Below, one piece after another: positions 8,907 to 15,702 of a DNA stretch of 17,156 nt; the stretch's first letter is position 1, and every line of letters begins with the position of its first letter. The stretch covers positions 12,275 to 29,430 of the forward strand of contig DENB01000055.1 in assembly GCA_002359495.1 (NCBI GenBank), written 5' to 3'. Source of the stretch: Enterobacteriaceae bacterium UBA2655 (GTDB taxonomy: Bacteria; Pseudomonadota; Gammaproteobacteria; Enterobacterales; Enterobacteriaceae). The position numbers were made by a program, and so were the translations under genes. Below the pieces are notes generated by a model. The model was given only the letters and a program-made list of their open reading frames with translations, did no database searches and had not been told where the DNA came from.

Positions 8907-10174
8907 CTACTCGCGGCGTCCCGGCGCCGCCTCTTTTTCTTCTCCGCCCTGCTCTGCCGACAGCGGCTGCGCCAGCGCGACCGCAGGTCGGCGGTAAAAG
9001 CGGCGCAGCAGCAGCACGTTAAACAGCACCACCAGCGCAGTGGCGAAAAAGACCCAGCGATAGCCCGCCAGCGTCGCTACCGCCGCCCCCAGCAGCGGAC
9101 CGGTGACGTTGCCCAGATACATAAAAGATTGGTTATAGCCGAAGATCCGGCCGGTGACGTTATCCGGGGAGTGACGCACCAGCAGGGTCTGCACGGCGGG
9201 CATCATCGCGCCGTCGGCAAAGCCCAGCAGAAAGCGCAACACGCCGAGCTGCGTAGCGTTGGTGACAAAGGACATGGCGATAAACAGCACCACCGACACC
9301 ATCATTGTCGCCAGCAGGATGCGCTGAGTGCCGATGCGGTCGCCCAGCCGCCCCAGCCGGGGAGCGGCGATCAGCGCGGAGATACCCGGCAGAGCGGCGA
9401 TCAGGCCGCTGAGAAAGGCGATATTACCGGCGTCGGGCACCAGTTCGCGCACGAAGAGCGTCAGAATAGGATTAACCGAGCCGTTGCACATCTGGATAAC
9501 CATCGTCGTCACGAACAGGCAGAGCATCAGCTTTGGATTATCCAGCGCGCGAAATACCGCCCGCCGATCCTGTTCTGCTTGCTGACCCTCTTGTAGCCGC
9601 TCTCCTTGATGAGAAACAGCGTCACCAGAAAGCTGATCAGCAACAGCGCGGCGGTGACGATAAACACCAGCCGCAGCCCCAGCCAGTCGGCCAGCAGGCC
9701 GCCGAGCATCGGGCCGAGGATCACGCCGCTGATCTGTCCGGTGGAGACGCAGCTTAGCGCCCAGCCGCTGCGTTCGCGCGGCACCTGCGCCGCCACCAGC
9801 GCCATCGCGTTGGGAATATAGCCGGACGTCAGCCCCATCAGGGCGCGCAGCAGCAGCAGCTGCCAGGCCTCAGTGACAAACGCCTGCATCAGGATCACCG
9901 CGCCCATGCCGAAGGAGGCGCGCAGCAGCATCAGCTTGCGCCCTTTCCGATCCGCCAGGCTGCCCCAGAGCGGCGCCACCGCAGCCGACACGATAAAGGT
10001 GACGCTGAAAATCAGCCCGGACCAGAGGCTGAGCGCATCGGCGCCTGTGACGCCCAGCGTTTCGACATAGAGCGGCAGAAAAGGAATGATCTGACTGATC
10101 GCCAGCCCGGTAAAAAAACAGCCAAACCAGACTGAAATCAGGTTTATTTTCCAGGATTCGATATTTCGCGGCAT
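8907..10174 (-). pseudogene. mdtG: MdtG-type MFS multidrug transporter split by a frameshift
   Basis: Two adjacent frames together make one 12-helix MFS protein resembling E. coli MdtG. The first (9527-10174, 215 codons) carries helices 1-6, with WFGCFFTGLAISQIIPFLPLYVE and the motif A loop GSLADRKGRK. The second (8907-9527, 206 residues) carries helices 7-12, with LCLFVTTMVIQ, RLGRLGDRIG, RFLLGFADGAMMPAVQTLL and RIFGYNQSFMYLGNVTGPLLG. After LFLIKE at about 9605 the first frame reads atypical sequence with rare AGG codons to a TGA. The other frame gives a normal linker (ERLQEGQQ, then RALDNPKLM) into helix 7. A two-base AG duplication in GAGAG (plus strand 9600-9604) would explain this. TGA and the next ATG overlap as TGATG, so two half-proteins could be made. 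No clear ribosome site precedes the start at 10174. Sequencing error is possible. Confidence 0.8.
8913..8940 (+). terminator. Rho-independent terminator of the RcsF-like gene
   Basis: GCGGCG (8913-8918) pairs with CGCCGC (8925-8930) around TCCCGG, followed by CTCTTTTTCT. It lies inside the 3' end of the convergent transporter gene. An overlapping alternative hairpin (CGCCGC 8901-8906 with GCGGCG 8913-8918) competes for the same left arm. Confidence 0.55.
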
Positions 10175-10201
10175 GAAAGGGGCAGCAGGTAGTTCGACGA
10201 G

Positions 10202-10236
10202 CGGTCAGTCTAACAATGATTTAACAGCGCTGACCG
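10202..10236. repeat. Inverted repeat upstream of mdtG
   Basis: CGGTCAG (10202-10208) and CTGACCG (10230-10236) are perfect 7-bp inverted copies with a 21-bp gap, 28-64 bp upstream of the mdtG start, where its promoter should lie. A paired operator is possible. The rest of the gene-free stretch from 10175 to 10428 shows no feature I can support. Confidence 0.35.
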
Positions 10237-10428
10237 GCAAAACATGGCACCGGGATCAAAACGCGCTTTTTCGCTGCCTGCCGGCCTCCGGGATGGAGCA
10301 AATAGCATAACGAACGGCTTTTGCAGCGCGTTTATGTTCAGCAACAAAGGTTTTCCCGCGTCGCCCGCGCGCCTGGTAAAAAAGATTTCATTCTGTTACT
10401 GACTTTTATTCGCCAGAGATCTATGTTT

Positions 10429-10453
10429 AAAAAATCACCAACGCCTGTTGGTG
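10429..10453 (-). terminator. Leftward rho-independent terminator in the leader of the ymgB-like gene
   Basis: CACCAAC (10436-10442) and GTTGGTG (10447-10453) form a perfect 7-bp stem with a 4-nt loop. On the minus strand the stem is followed by A and six T's (10434-10429), a typical terminator. On the plus strand the six A's come before the stem, so it does not stop the downstream gene. It would end leftward transcripts antisense to the ymgB-like gene, or insulate mdtG. Confidence 0.6.
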
Positions 10454-10553
10454 CGCGTATGGCTGTCCTGGCCTGAGCGACTAACCATTCACCTTCATTA
10501 TGTTGCTGCGAATCGTGTGAGAGGCGAGCGCAGAGGTTTTGCGGAGGAAGATC

Positions 10554-10811
10554 ATGAGATCGCACACCAACAGTGCCAGTCGGGCTATTACTGAATATTT
10601 TAATAGTCCGGCCTGGACCGCGCCGCAAGAGTCCGACCTGCTTGCCGCGATTATGCGTGAATTGATGGCATCCGGTCAGCCCACCACCAATAAAGCGATT
10701 GTGGCTCGCGTTATTGAGCAACTGGAGATGGAAGGCGACGAAAAGCGTTTGCAAAGCTATCGCAACCTGCTGGCGCAACTGATCGAAACGCGTCCCCAGG
10801 ACGACCGTTGA
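10554..10811 (+). CDS. YmgB/AriR-family biofilm and acid-stress regulator
   Basis: 85 residues, all helical in character and without membrane segments. The SRAITEYFNSPA segment, then LLAAIMRELMASGQPTTNKAIVARVIEQLE, then YRNLLAQLIE follow the pattern of E. coli AriR/YmgB (LASYFRSSGN, then [22 protein letters not shown]), a small dimeric protein affecting biofilm and acid resistance and a target of blue-light (BluR) control in E. coli. I chose the ATG at 10554 because GGAGG (10543-10547) lies six bases upstream; a TTG at 10539 is in frame but overlaps that site. The mRNA leader contains a strong hairpin and a possible 17-codon ORF. Not linked here to ycgZ or ymgA, so it could equally be called a general YmgB paralogue. 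Confidence 0.85.
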   Translation: MRSHTNSASRAITEYFNSPAWTAPQESDLLAAIMRELMASGQPTTNKAIVARVIEQLEMEGDEKRLQSYRNLLAQLIETRPQDDR

Positions 10812-10851
10812 GTTCCCGCCCTTTTCTCCGCCTCTGATTCCGCGCATGAAG

Positions 10852-10877
10852 AAAAAGATTCCCGCCGCAGCGGGAAT
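10852..10877 (-). terminator. Terminator of the I78-type lipoprotein gene
   Basis: ATTCCCGC (10858-10865) and GCGGGAAT (10870-10877) form a perfect 8-bp stem with a 4-nt loop. On the minus strand it is followed by CTTTTTCTT. It lies 113 bases past the stop of the leftward lipoprotein gene and 41 bases after the ymgB-like gene on the other strand. Confidence 0.75.
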
Positions 10878-10989
10878 AAACAAGACGAGCATTGCATATT
10901 TGAGAGTGACGAGGAAATCACCGTAATGCCCGGCTATCCTCGCCTCGCGCTATGACAGCAAGATGACAATGCCGTGTGATTTTCGCGAT

Positions 10990-11286
10990 TTATCCGCAGT
11001 AAACCTTGCTGATGTTGCCGCTCTTGTCCGCGAGGAAATTCAAACGACGCAGATTGAAATCCATGGTGACCGCTGAGTTCCAGGGAATGGCGCGCACCGG
11101 CGCGGCGAAGCGCTGGCTGCTCAGCGAAGAGAGCGGTTTGCCGACATAGCTCTGATATTGCGATGCGCCGCAGGTATCGCTGACGGCATCCTGCGCCGTG
11201 GCGTTCGCGTCGGGCTTACTGGCGGATTGACAGGCGGTTAAGGTGAAGAGTCCCGCCGCCAGCAACAGATATCCATAAGGTTTCAC
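10990..11286 (-). CDS. I78-family peptidase inhibitor-like lipoprotein
   Basis: 98 residues. Signal peptide with lipobox LTAC (Cys19), a short polar linker, then a domain of about 60 residues: CGASQYQSYVGKPLSSL, then VRAIPWNSAVTMDFNLRRLNF, then DKSGNISKVYCG. The VGKPLSSL, AVTMDFNLRRLN and closing KVYCG pattern fits Inhibitor_I78 proteins, small serine-protease inhibitors of the potato inhibitor I type in bacteria. Two cysteines (first and last of the domain) could form a disulfide. Envelope lipid anchoring suggests protection against proteases, but the target is unknown. The start is GTG, well supported by AGAGGAG six bases upstream. Divergent from a 21-residue peptide gene, with a CRP-like site between them. 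Confidence 0.82.
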   Translation of the reverse strand: MKPYGYLLLAAGLFTLTACQSASKPDANATAQDAVSDTCGASQYQSYVGKPLSSLSSQRFAAPVRAIPWNSAVTMDFNLRRLNFLADKSGNISKVYCG

Positions 11287-11386
11287 ATTGTTCTCCTCTG
11301 GTACAGATAAAGTCTGAGAGTAGCAAAGTCTGCCCGCCTGTTAAGACTATTTCCATCAAACAAGTCCGCTTTTCTGCCAACAAAAA

Positions 11387-11402
11387 AGTGATATTTATCA
11401 CA
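11387..11402. promoter_or_regulatory. CRP/FNR-type binding site
   Basis: AGTGATATTTATCACA is palindromic and matches the CRP consensus TGTGA-N6-TCACA in 9 of 10 fixed bases, with A/T-rich flanks. It lies between the divergent I78-type lipoprotein and the 21-residue peptide. About 27 bp to its right is TACAAT (11429-11434), a plausible -10 for the rightward gene that would place the site near -46. Confidence 0.5.
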
Positions 11403-11485
11403 ATTTTTCCGGAAAACCACACGTTCTGTACAATAAGCAATCAGCCATGCGTTAAAATTATTAGGATTTATCTGAGGTACGCATC

Positions 11486-11551
11486 ATGGCATTGTTAATT
11501 TTTATCGGCTTTGCCGCCCTGATGACCTTCGTGGCCGTCAAGGTTCGCTAA
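11486..11551 (+). CDS. 21-residue hydrophobic peptide (small membrane protein)
   Basis: Starts MALLIFIGFAALMTF and ends VAVKVR: one continuous membrane-helix-length hydrophobic stretch with a basic C-terminus, as in known enterobacterial single-helix small proteins. AGG lies about eight bases before the ATG within TGAGG, and a CRP-like site and TACAAT lie upstream, so it has its own promoter-like region. It overlaps the stop of the converging GGDEF-EAL gene by four bases. I do not recognise it as a named protein. A short ORF like this can arise by chance, hence the moderate confidence. Confidence 0.45.
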   Translation: MALLIFIGFAALMTFVAVKVR

Positions 11552-14097
11552 GCCTGCGTCTTGTCGTTGACATCCAGAAGCGCGCTGAACGCCGTCAGAG
11601 GCACAGGTCGTCCGAGAAAGTAGCCCTGACCTTCTTCGCAGGAGAGCCGTTTAAGCTGGTTCAGCTGCGCTTCTGTTTCAATCCCTTCTGCCGTGACGGT
11701 CAGGGTAAAGGCGCGCGCCAGTCCGATAATTCCCGCCACCACCGACTGCGCCTGTTGCGATTCCGGGAAATCCTTCATCCATGAGCGGTCGATCTTCAGC
11801 CCGTTGAACGGAAAGGTTTTCAGATAGCCCAGCGCGGCATAGCCGGTGCCGAAATCGTCCACCGTCAGGCGTACGCCCAGCGCGCGCAGCCCTTGCATGA
11901 TCATCAACGCCCGCTGCGGGTTTTCAAAGGTGACGTTTTCGGTGATCTCCAGCTCAAGCCGCGTGGCGGGCAAGCCGGTTTTTTCCAGCGCCACGGAAAC
12001 GCGCTGCACCAGATCCAGCGAACGGAACTCCACCGGCGAAATATTAACCGAGACATAGAGATCGTCGCCCCAGCTCAGCGCGTCGCCGCAGGCGCGCATC
12101 AGCACCCAGTCGCTGATCAGCGTAATCAAGCCGTTCTCCTCCGCCAGCGGAATAAAGCGATCGGGCGTTATCCAGAGATCCGGCGCGGGCTGCCAGCGGA
12201 TCAGCGCTTCCGCGCCGGCCAGCCGCCCGCTTTGCAGCTGATAGCGCGGCTGATAGTAAAGACGAAACTCCTCGTGCTCTAGCGCCCGCTCAATGCGGCG
12301 CGCCATATCGCGCTTATCCTCCAGCTGGTTCGACATCTCGTTCGAATAGCACACCCACTGATTGCGCCCCGCCTGTTTAGCCTTATAGAGCGCGATGTCC
12401 GCCAGGCAGAGCAGCTCGTCCGGCTGCGCGGCGTCCTGCGGCGCGCAGGCGATGCCCATGCTGGCGCCAACGAACAGCGACTGCGAACCGACGATGATGG
12501 GCTGCTGCACTTCGCGCAGCAGTTGGGCGCAGCGTCGTTCGATACCGGCCCGATCCGGCTCGCGGATAATCAAAATAAACTCATCGCCGCCAACGCGCGC
12601 CACCAGCTCATCATTGCGCACGCAGCGCTGCAAACGCTGCGAAATAAGGTTCAGCGCCGCATCGCCCGCCGCATGGCCCCAAGTATCGTTGATCGGTTTG
12701 AACTGATCGAGATCGAGGCTGATCATCACCAGCGGATCCTCGGGACAGATATGTACCAGCCGGCCCGTCAGCACGTCGTGCTGAGAAAGAAACTGGATGC
12801 GCGCCTGCGCCTCCACTTCCTGCGTGATATCGGTGACGGTGCCGCGAAAGCCGTCCAGCTGGCCGCTGCGCCATACCGCCTTCGCCGCCAGCCGACAGAT
12901 GCGCCGTTCGCCCTGCGCTGAGATGAAGTGACAGCGCAACGGCGAGCGATGGGCCTCTTCGCCGTAGTGGGTCAGCCACTCCACCACCGAATGGGTGGCG
13001 TGGCTCAGCAGGTGGTCGAGGTGGCGGCCCAGCCACTGTTTGCCGTCATAGCCGGTAACGTCGGTAAAACGCACCGACAGGTAGCTGATCTTGCCTTGCG
13101 CGTCGGTCTCCCAAATCCAGTCCGAGGCGGCCTCCGCCACGTCGCGGAAACGGTTTTCGCTCTCCATCAGTTCGCTCTGGCTGCTCATCAGCATATCGAA
13201 CCGGCGATCGGAGAGTCCCGCATTATGCATGGCATGGCGAATAACGCGCCGCGTCACCAGCGCGATCACGATCGCGGTGATCACCAGCAGCGGCAGCAGG
13301 AAAAAGATCAGATGCATGCCCGGCTTTTTCGCCAGCCAGCGGATCACGATCGGATCGCCGTTGGCGGTCGCGATCGTCAGGCGCGGCGACGCCTGCGCGT
13401 CCTGCGCATTCAGCGGGGCGCGCGGCTGCCGCACATCCAGATCTTTTCCCAGCATGGCGAGCTTGGCCGGGGTGAAGAGATTGACGAACACCATCACCGA
13501 GGGCGGACCGGCGACCGGCGGCAGGTTGGGCACGCTGCCGGGCGTGATGGGCGCGGCGACCACGATTGCCGGAACCTTATCGACGATCATATTGCGCGCC
13601 ACCGCCTCCTGATGCCGGGCGCGCGCCGCCGCCAACAGCGGCCGGCTCCGTTCGCCGAGCCAGGTCTCCAGCGGCAGATCGGAGAGCTGGCCGTGGATCA
13701 CCGCGTAGCGAGTGCGGCCTGCGCCGTCGACGACAAACACCCCTTCGTAGTGATATTCGCTGTAGAGGCCCGGTCCCAGATTCTCCTCAATAAAAGCCCA
13801 TTTTTTATTCACCCTGACATGCATGTTGTTCCAGGCTTCTCCCCAAAAAGCGTAATCGCGGATGTCGGTCAGCATCCTCTGCTGACGTCCCTGCCAGGCG
13901 TGGCGCAGCAGCATCGCGTCATGCCGGACGGAATTATCGTTTTGCTGCTGCGCGACCACCATTACGATCGTCAAGGTCAGCAGCAGCACGCCGGTCAGCA
14001 GCAGCGAAAGCGTGCGAAAACTGCGGCGCGTAATGCGGACGGTCTGAGCTTCCGTGGCGGCCGGGAAAGCAACATGGGGTTCGGAGGGAGAATTCAT
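11548..14097 (-). CDS. CHASE4-PAS-GGDEF-EAL protein, probable c-di-GMP phosphodiesterase
   Basis: 849 residues in the inner membrane. TM1 is about 27-49; a periplasmic CHASE4-like sensor about 57-215 (DYAFWGEAWNNMHV, YEGVFVVDGAGRTRYA); TM2 about 263-284; PAS about 315-428; GGDEF about 435-585; EAL about 598-840. EAL catalytic positions look intact: E630 in EAL, N685 in NISP, E717 in EITE, D747 and D748 in DDFG, K768, E804 and Q824. The GGDEF motif (503-507) is present, but the usual LPNR helix after HDVLTG (440-445) is missing, about 13 residues short, and the I-site reads RNDE instead of RxxD. I infer phosphodiesterase activity with a weak or regulatory GGDEF. A FliA-type promoter lies about 90 bp upstream. 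The ribosome site is weak (GAG about nine bases away). Confidence 0.93.
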   Translation of the reverse strand: MNSPSEPHVAFPAATEAQTVRITRRSFRTLSLLLTGVLLLTLTIVMVVAQQQNDNSVRHDAMLLRHAWQGRQQRMLTDIRDYAFWGEAWNNMHVRVNKKWAFIEENLGPGLYSEYHYEGVFVVDGAGRTRYAVIHGQLSDLPLETWLGERSRPLLAAARARHQEAVARNMIVDKVPAIVVAAPITPGSVPNLPPVAGPPSVMVFVNLFTPAKLAMLGKDLDVRQPRAPLNAQDAQASPRLTIATANGDPIVIRWLAKKPGMHLIFFLLPLLVITAIVIALVTRRVIRHAMHNAGLSDRRFDMLMSSQSELMESENRFRDVAEAASDWIWETDAQGKISYLSVRFTDVTGYDGKQWLGRHLDHLLSHATHSVVEWLTHYGEEAHRSPLRCHFISAQGERRICRLAAKAVWRSGQLDGFRGTVTDITQEVEAQARIQFLSQHDVLTGRLVHICPEDPLVMISLDLDQFKPINDTWGHAAGDAALNLISQRLQRCVRNDELVARVGGDEFILIIREPDRAGIERRCAQLLREVQQPIIVGSQSLFVGASMGIACAPQDAAQPDELLCLADIALYKAKQAGRNQWVCYSNEMSNQLEDKRDMARRIERALEHEEFRLYYQPRYQLQSGRLAGAEALIRWQPAPDLWITPDRFIPLAEENGLITLISDWVLMRACGDALSWGDDLYVSVNISPVEFRSLDLVQRVSVALEKTGLPATRLELEITENVTFENPQRALMIMQGLRALGVRLTVDDFGTGYAALGYLKTFPFNGLKIDRSWMKDFPESQQAQSVVAGIIGLARAFTLTVTAEGIETEAQLNQLKRLSCEEGQGYFLGRPVPLTAFSALLDVNDKTQA

Positions 14098-14187
14098 TAG
14101 CTTAACTCATTGATAAATCACACTGAAGCGTCGGGCAAAAAGCCGGGCCGCTGGCGGCGGTCCCCTGCCCTGAAATCGTTTTCAGAG

Positions 14188-14214
14188 TTATCGGCCCGCC
14201 GCGGCAAGGGTTTA
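14188..14214 (-). promoter_or_regulatory. Sigma-28 (FliA) promoter of the GGDEF-EAL gene
   Basis: On the minus strand TAAACCCT (14214-14207), then exactly 11 bases, then GCCGATAA (14195-14188). The FliA consensus is TAAAGTTT-N11-GCCGATAA: the -10 matches 8/8 and the -35 keeps the key TAAA and the last T. The start would fall near 14180, giving a leader of about 80 nt. Confidence 0.8.
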
Positions 14215-14317
14215 ATATACATTCACGCTTTTAACGTAAAGAAATGTCTTCGCCGCTCACTCGACAGCGATAATGGCCGTTGTTACTATGCGCTAACCTT
14301 CGCTGGCTGGGCTCATT

Positions 14318-14965
14318 ATGAACACCAATTCCGACAGAGTGACGTTGACGCTGTTTTATGTCGGCAGCTTTGTGGTTTATTACCTCGTGACCATGCTGAT
14401 TACGCTGTTTCCTAACTACGGCGTGCTGCGTAACGACGGTCTGCTGGTGCCGGTGCTCTGCCTGTTTGAATTCGCGGTGATCTACCCGCTCTACCGCTTC
14501 TACTGCCAGCGTCGCAACGATATTCCTCTCAGCGTACTGCGTCCCGGTCAGACGCTGCTGTTTATCGGCGCGCTGTTTATTTTGATGCTGGCGCAGACGC
14601 AGTTTCTGCAACCGGAAGGCTGGCTGGTGGAGCAGGCGCAGCAGGGTCGCGCCTCGCTGCTGATCCTGCTGCTAACGGCGGTGCTGCTGGCGCCGGTTTT
14701 CGAAGAGGTGCTGTTTCGGGGATTTTTACTGCAGGGCTTTCTGCTGTGGGCGCCTAACAGCCGCTTCGCCTGCATGCTGCTGACCTCGCTGCTGTTCGCC
14801 GTCATGCATACGCAATATGTGCACTGGGAGACGATCGTCGCGCTCACGCTGTTTTCGCTGCTGCTCTGCTATGCCCGCCTGAAAAGCAACGGTCTGGCGC
14901 TGCCGGTGTTTTTGCACACGCTGAACAACCTGATCGCGCTGCTGCCCGCCTGGTATTACGCCTGA
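14318..14965 (+). CDS. CPBP-family intramembrane protease (Abi/CAAX type)
   Basis: 215 residues, about six or seven membrane helices. The three CPBP motifs are present: EEVLFRGF (Glu129, Glu130, Arg134), a His164 in FAVMHTQ, and HTLNN (His200, Asn204). In the family these residues form a metal-independent glutamate-type protease site buried in the membrane. Members include CAAX-processing enzymes and bacteriocin-immunity proteins; the substrate here is unknown. No bacteriocin gene is nearby, so immunity is not suggested by context. Divergent from the GGDEF-EAL gene. The ribosome site is weak (GGG about seven bases upstream), but the N-terminus leads directly into the first helix. Confidence 0.88.
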   Translation: MNTNSDRVTLTLFYVGSFVVYYLVTMLITLFPNYGVLRNDGLLVPVLCLFEFAVIYPLYRFYCQRRNDIPLSVLRPGQTLLFIGALFILMLAQTQFLQPEGWLVEQAQQGRASLLILLLTAVLLAPVFEEVLFRGFLLQGFLLWAPNSRFACMLLTSLLFAVMHTQYVHWETIVALTLFSLLLCYARLKSNGLALPVFLHTLNNLIALLPAWYYA

Positions 14966-14973
14966 GGCCAGGC

Positions 14974-14998
14974 AAAAACGGGGCGACGCTGCCCCGTT
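14974..14998. terminator. Terminator between the CPBP gene and the converging small gene
   Basis: AACGGGGC (14977-14984) and GCCCCGTT (14991-14998) form an 8-bp stem with a 6-nt loop. Five A's on the left (14974-14978) give a U-tract for leftward transcripts, so it best serves the small gene at 15011. On the plus strand the stem is followed only by ATG, so rightward termination is less sure. Confidence 0.75.
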
Positions 14999-15010
14999 AT
15001 GCCGAACGAC

Positions 15011-15205
15011 TCAGGAGATGGCAGAGTCGGTAGATTTCTTCTGTTTTTCCGCTTCGAAATGATTTTTGAACTGCTCGTAGATCGAGATCATGTTGGCGGC
15101 GTCGCCCTGCATCGGGCTGAGCTTACCGGCGCGGACCAGTTCAATCACCAGCTGGAGAGCGGCTTGCTTCGGGCTGCTGGAAGGATGGGCAATTTCGTTC
15201 GACAT
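15011..15205 (-). CDS. Small soluble protein of unknown function (64 aa)
   Basis: Starts MSNEIAHPSS, has a helical core (QAALQLVIELVRAGKLSP, then AANMISIYEQFKNHFEAE) and a polar KQKKSTDSAIS tail. No membrane segment or signal. Two amphipathic helices joined by a GKLSP turn suggest a small helix-hairpin, perhaps dimeric. I do not recognise a named family. I chose the ATG at 15203-15205 with TGGA about seven bases upstream; an ATG five codons earlier and a TTG before it lack a ribosome site. It has a good leftward terminator. Confidence 0.65.
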   Translation of the reverse strand: MSNEIAHPSSSPKQAALQLVIELVRAGKLSPMQGDAANMISIYEQFKNHFEAEKQKKSTDSAIS

Positions 15206-15359
15206 AGATTTTCCACTCATCAAATAAAAACAAAGGTTAACAAGTTTAGCCTGGCGCGCGTGAGAAGTTTATCTTTCCCGTCGCGTTATGCGCAGCGTAG
15301 CAAAAAGCGCGCCCTTGGCTCAAAGCCCGGCCTGAAAACCACGATCCGTCTCGTTTGAC

Positions 15360-15365
15360 TATAAT
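15360..15365 (+). promoter_or_regulatory. Perfect TATAAT -10 upstream of the small Cys-containing protein
   Basis: TATAAT lies 67 bases before the ATG at 15433. No good -35 is seen at 17 bases, so this is a partial promoter call. Confidence 0.35.
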
Positions 15366-15432
15366 TGGTCTTAAAGAAGGACGCGAAAGCAGCAAAGTCC
15401 GCCAGCCCAGTAGCATGGACAGGAGCCAAACA

Positions 15433-15603
15433 ATGCTGATTGGTTTTGTATTATTAGTGAGCGCGTGCGGTCATGACGCCTGCGATGCCCTTCCGGTGTC
15501 AGAGAAGATCTATCCGTCGAAAGAGGCCTGCGAAACTATGGCCGATCGCATCTATAAGGTCCGCCCGAATGTGGTGTTAATCTGCGGTGAAGTGCATCGT
15601 TAA
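15433..15603 (+). CDS. Small exported or lipid-anchored Cys-containing protein (56 aa)
   Basis: Starts MLIGFVLLVSACGHDACD and ends VVLICGEVHR. The first 11 residues are hydrophobic and end in SAC, lipobox-like, but the usual basic residue after Met is missing, so export is unsure. Four cysteines (12, 16, 33, 51), with three left over if Cys12 is lipidated. The rest is polar (LPVSEKIYPSKEACETMADRIYKV). Not a family I can name. AGGAG (15421-15425) is seven bases before this ATG, which decides the start over the in-frame ATG at 15418. A perfect TATAAT lies upstream. Confidence 0.6.
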   Translation: MLIGFVLLVSACGHDACDALPVSEKIYPSKEACETMADRIYKVRPNVVLICGEVHR

Positions 15604-15638
15604 TTTCGCCGGAAAGCGCAGAAAAGCGCGTCATAAAG

Positions 15639-15667
15639 TTGCAACCTGCGGCCATAGCGTTCAAAAT
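15639..15667 (+). promoter_or_regulatory. Candidate promoter of the aromatic-rich small protein
   Basis: TTGCAA (15639-15644) and CAAAAT (15662-15667) are spaced by 17 bases, each 4/6 to consensus. An inverted repeat TTCACA/TGTGAA (15679-15684, 15693-15698) lies between it and the gene. Confidence 0.3.
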
Positions 15668-15702
15668 ATAAGCTGTTTTTCACATTCATCGTTGTGAATC
15701 CC

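Noticed and set aside
10338..10892. 184-codon minus-strand frame over the ymgB-like gene
   Set aside because: Antisense to a recognised gene and contains a terminator hairpin; no domain seen.
12928..14100. 390-codon plus-strand frame opposite the GGDEF-EAL gene
   Set aside because: His/Arg/Gln-rich shadow of a gene with clear domains; no ribosome site or family.
15679..15698. TTCACA-N8-TGTGAA as a CRP site
   Set aside because: Half-sites are in the opposite order and spacing to CRP (TGTGA-N6-TCACA).
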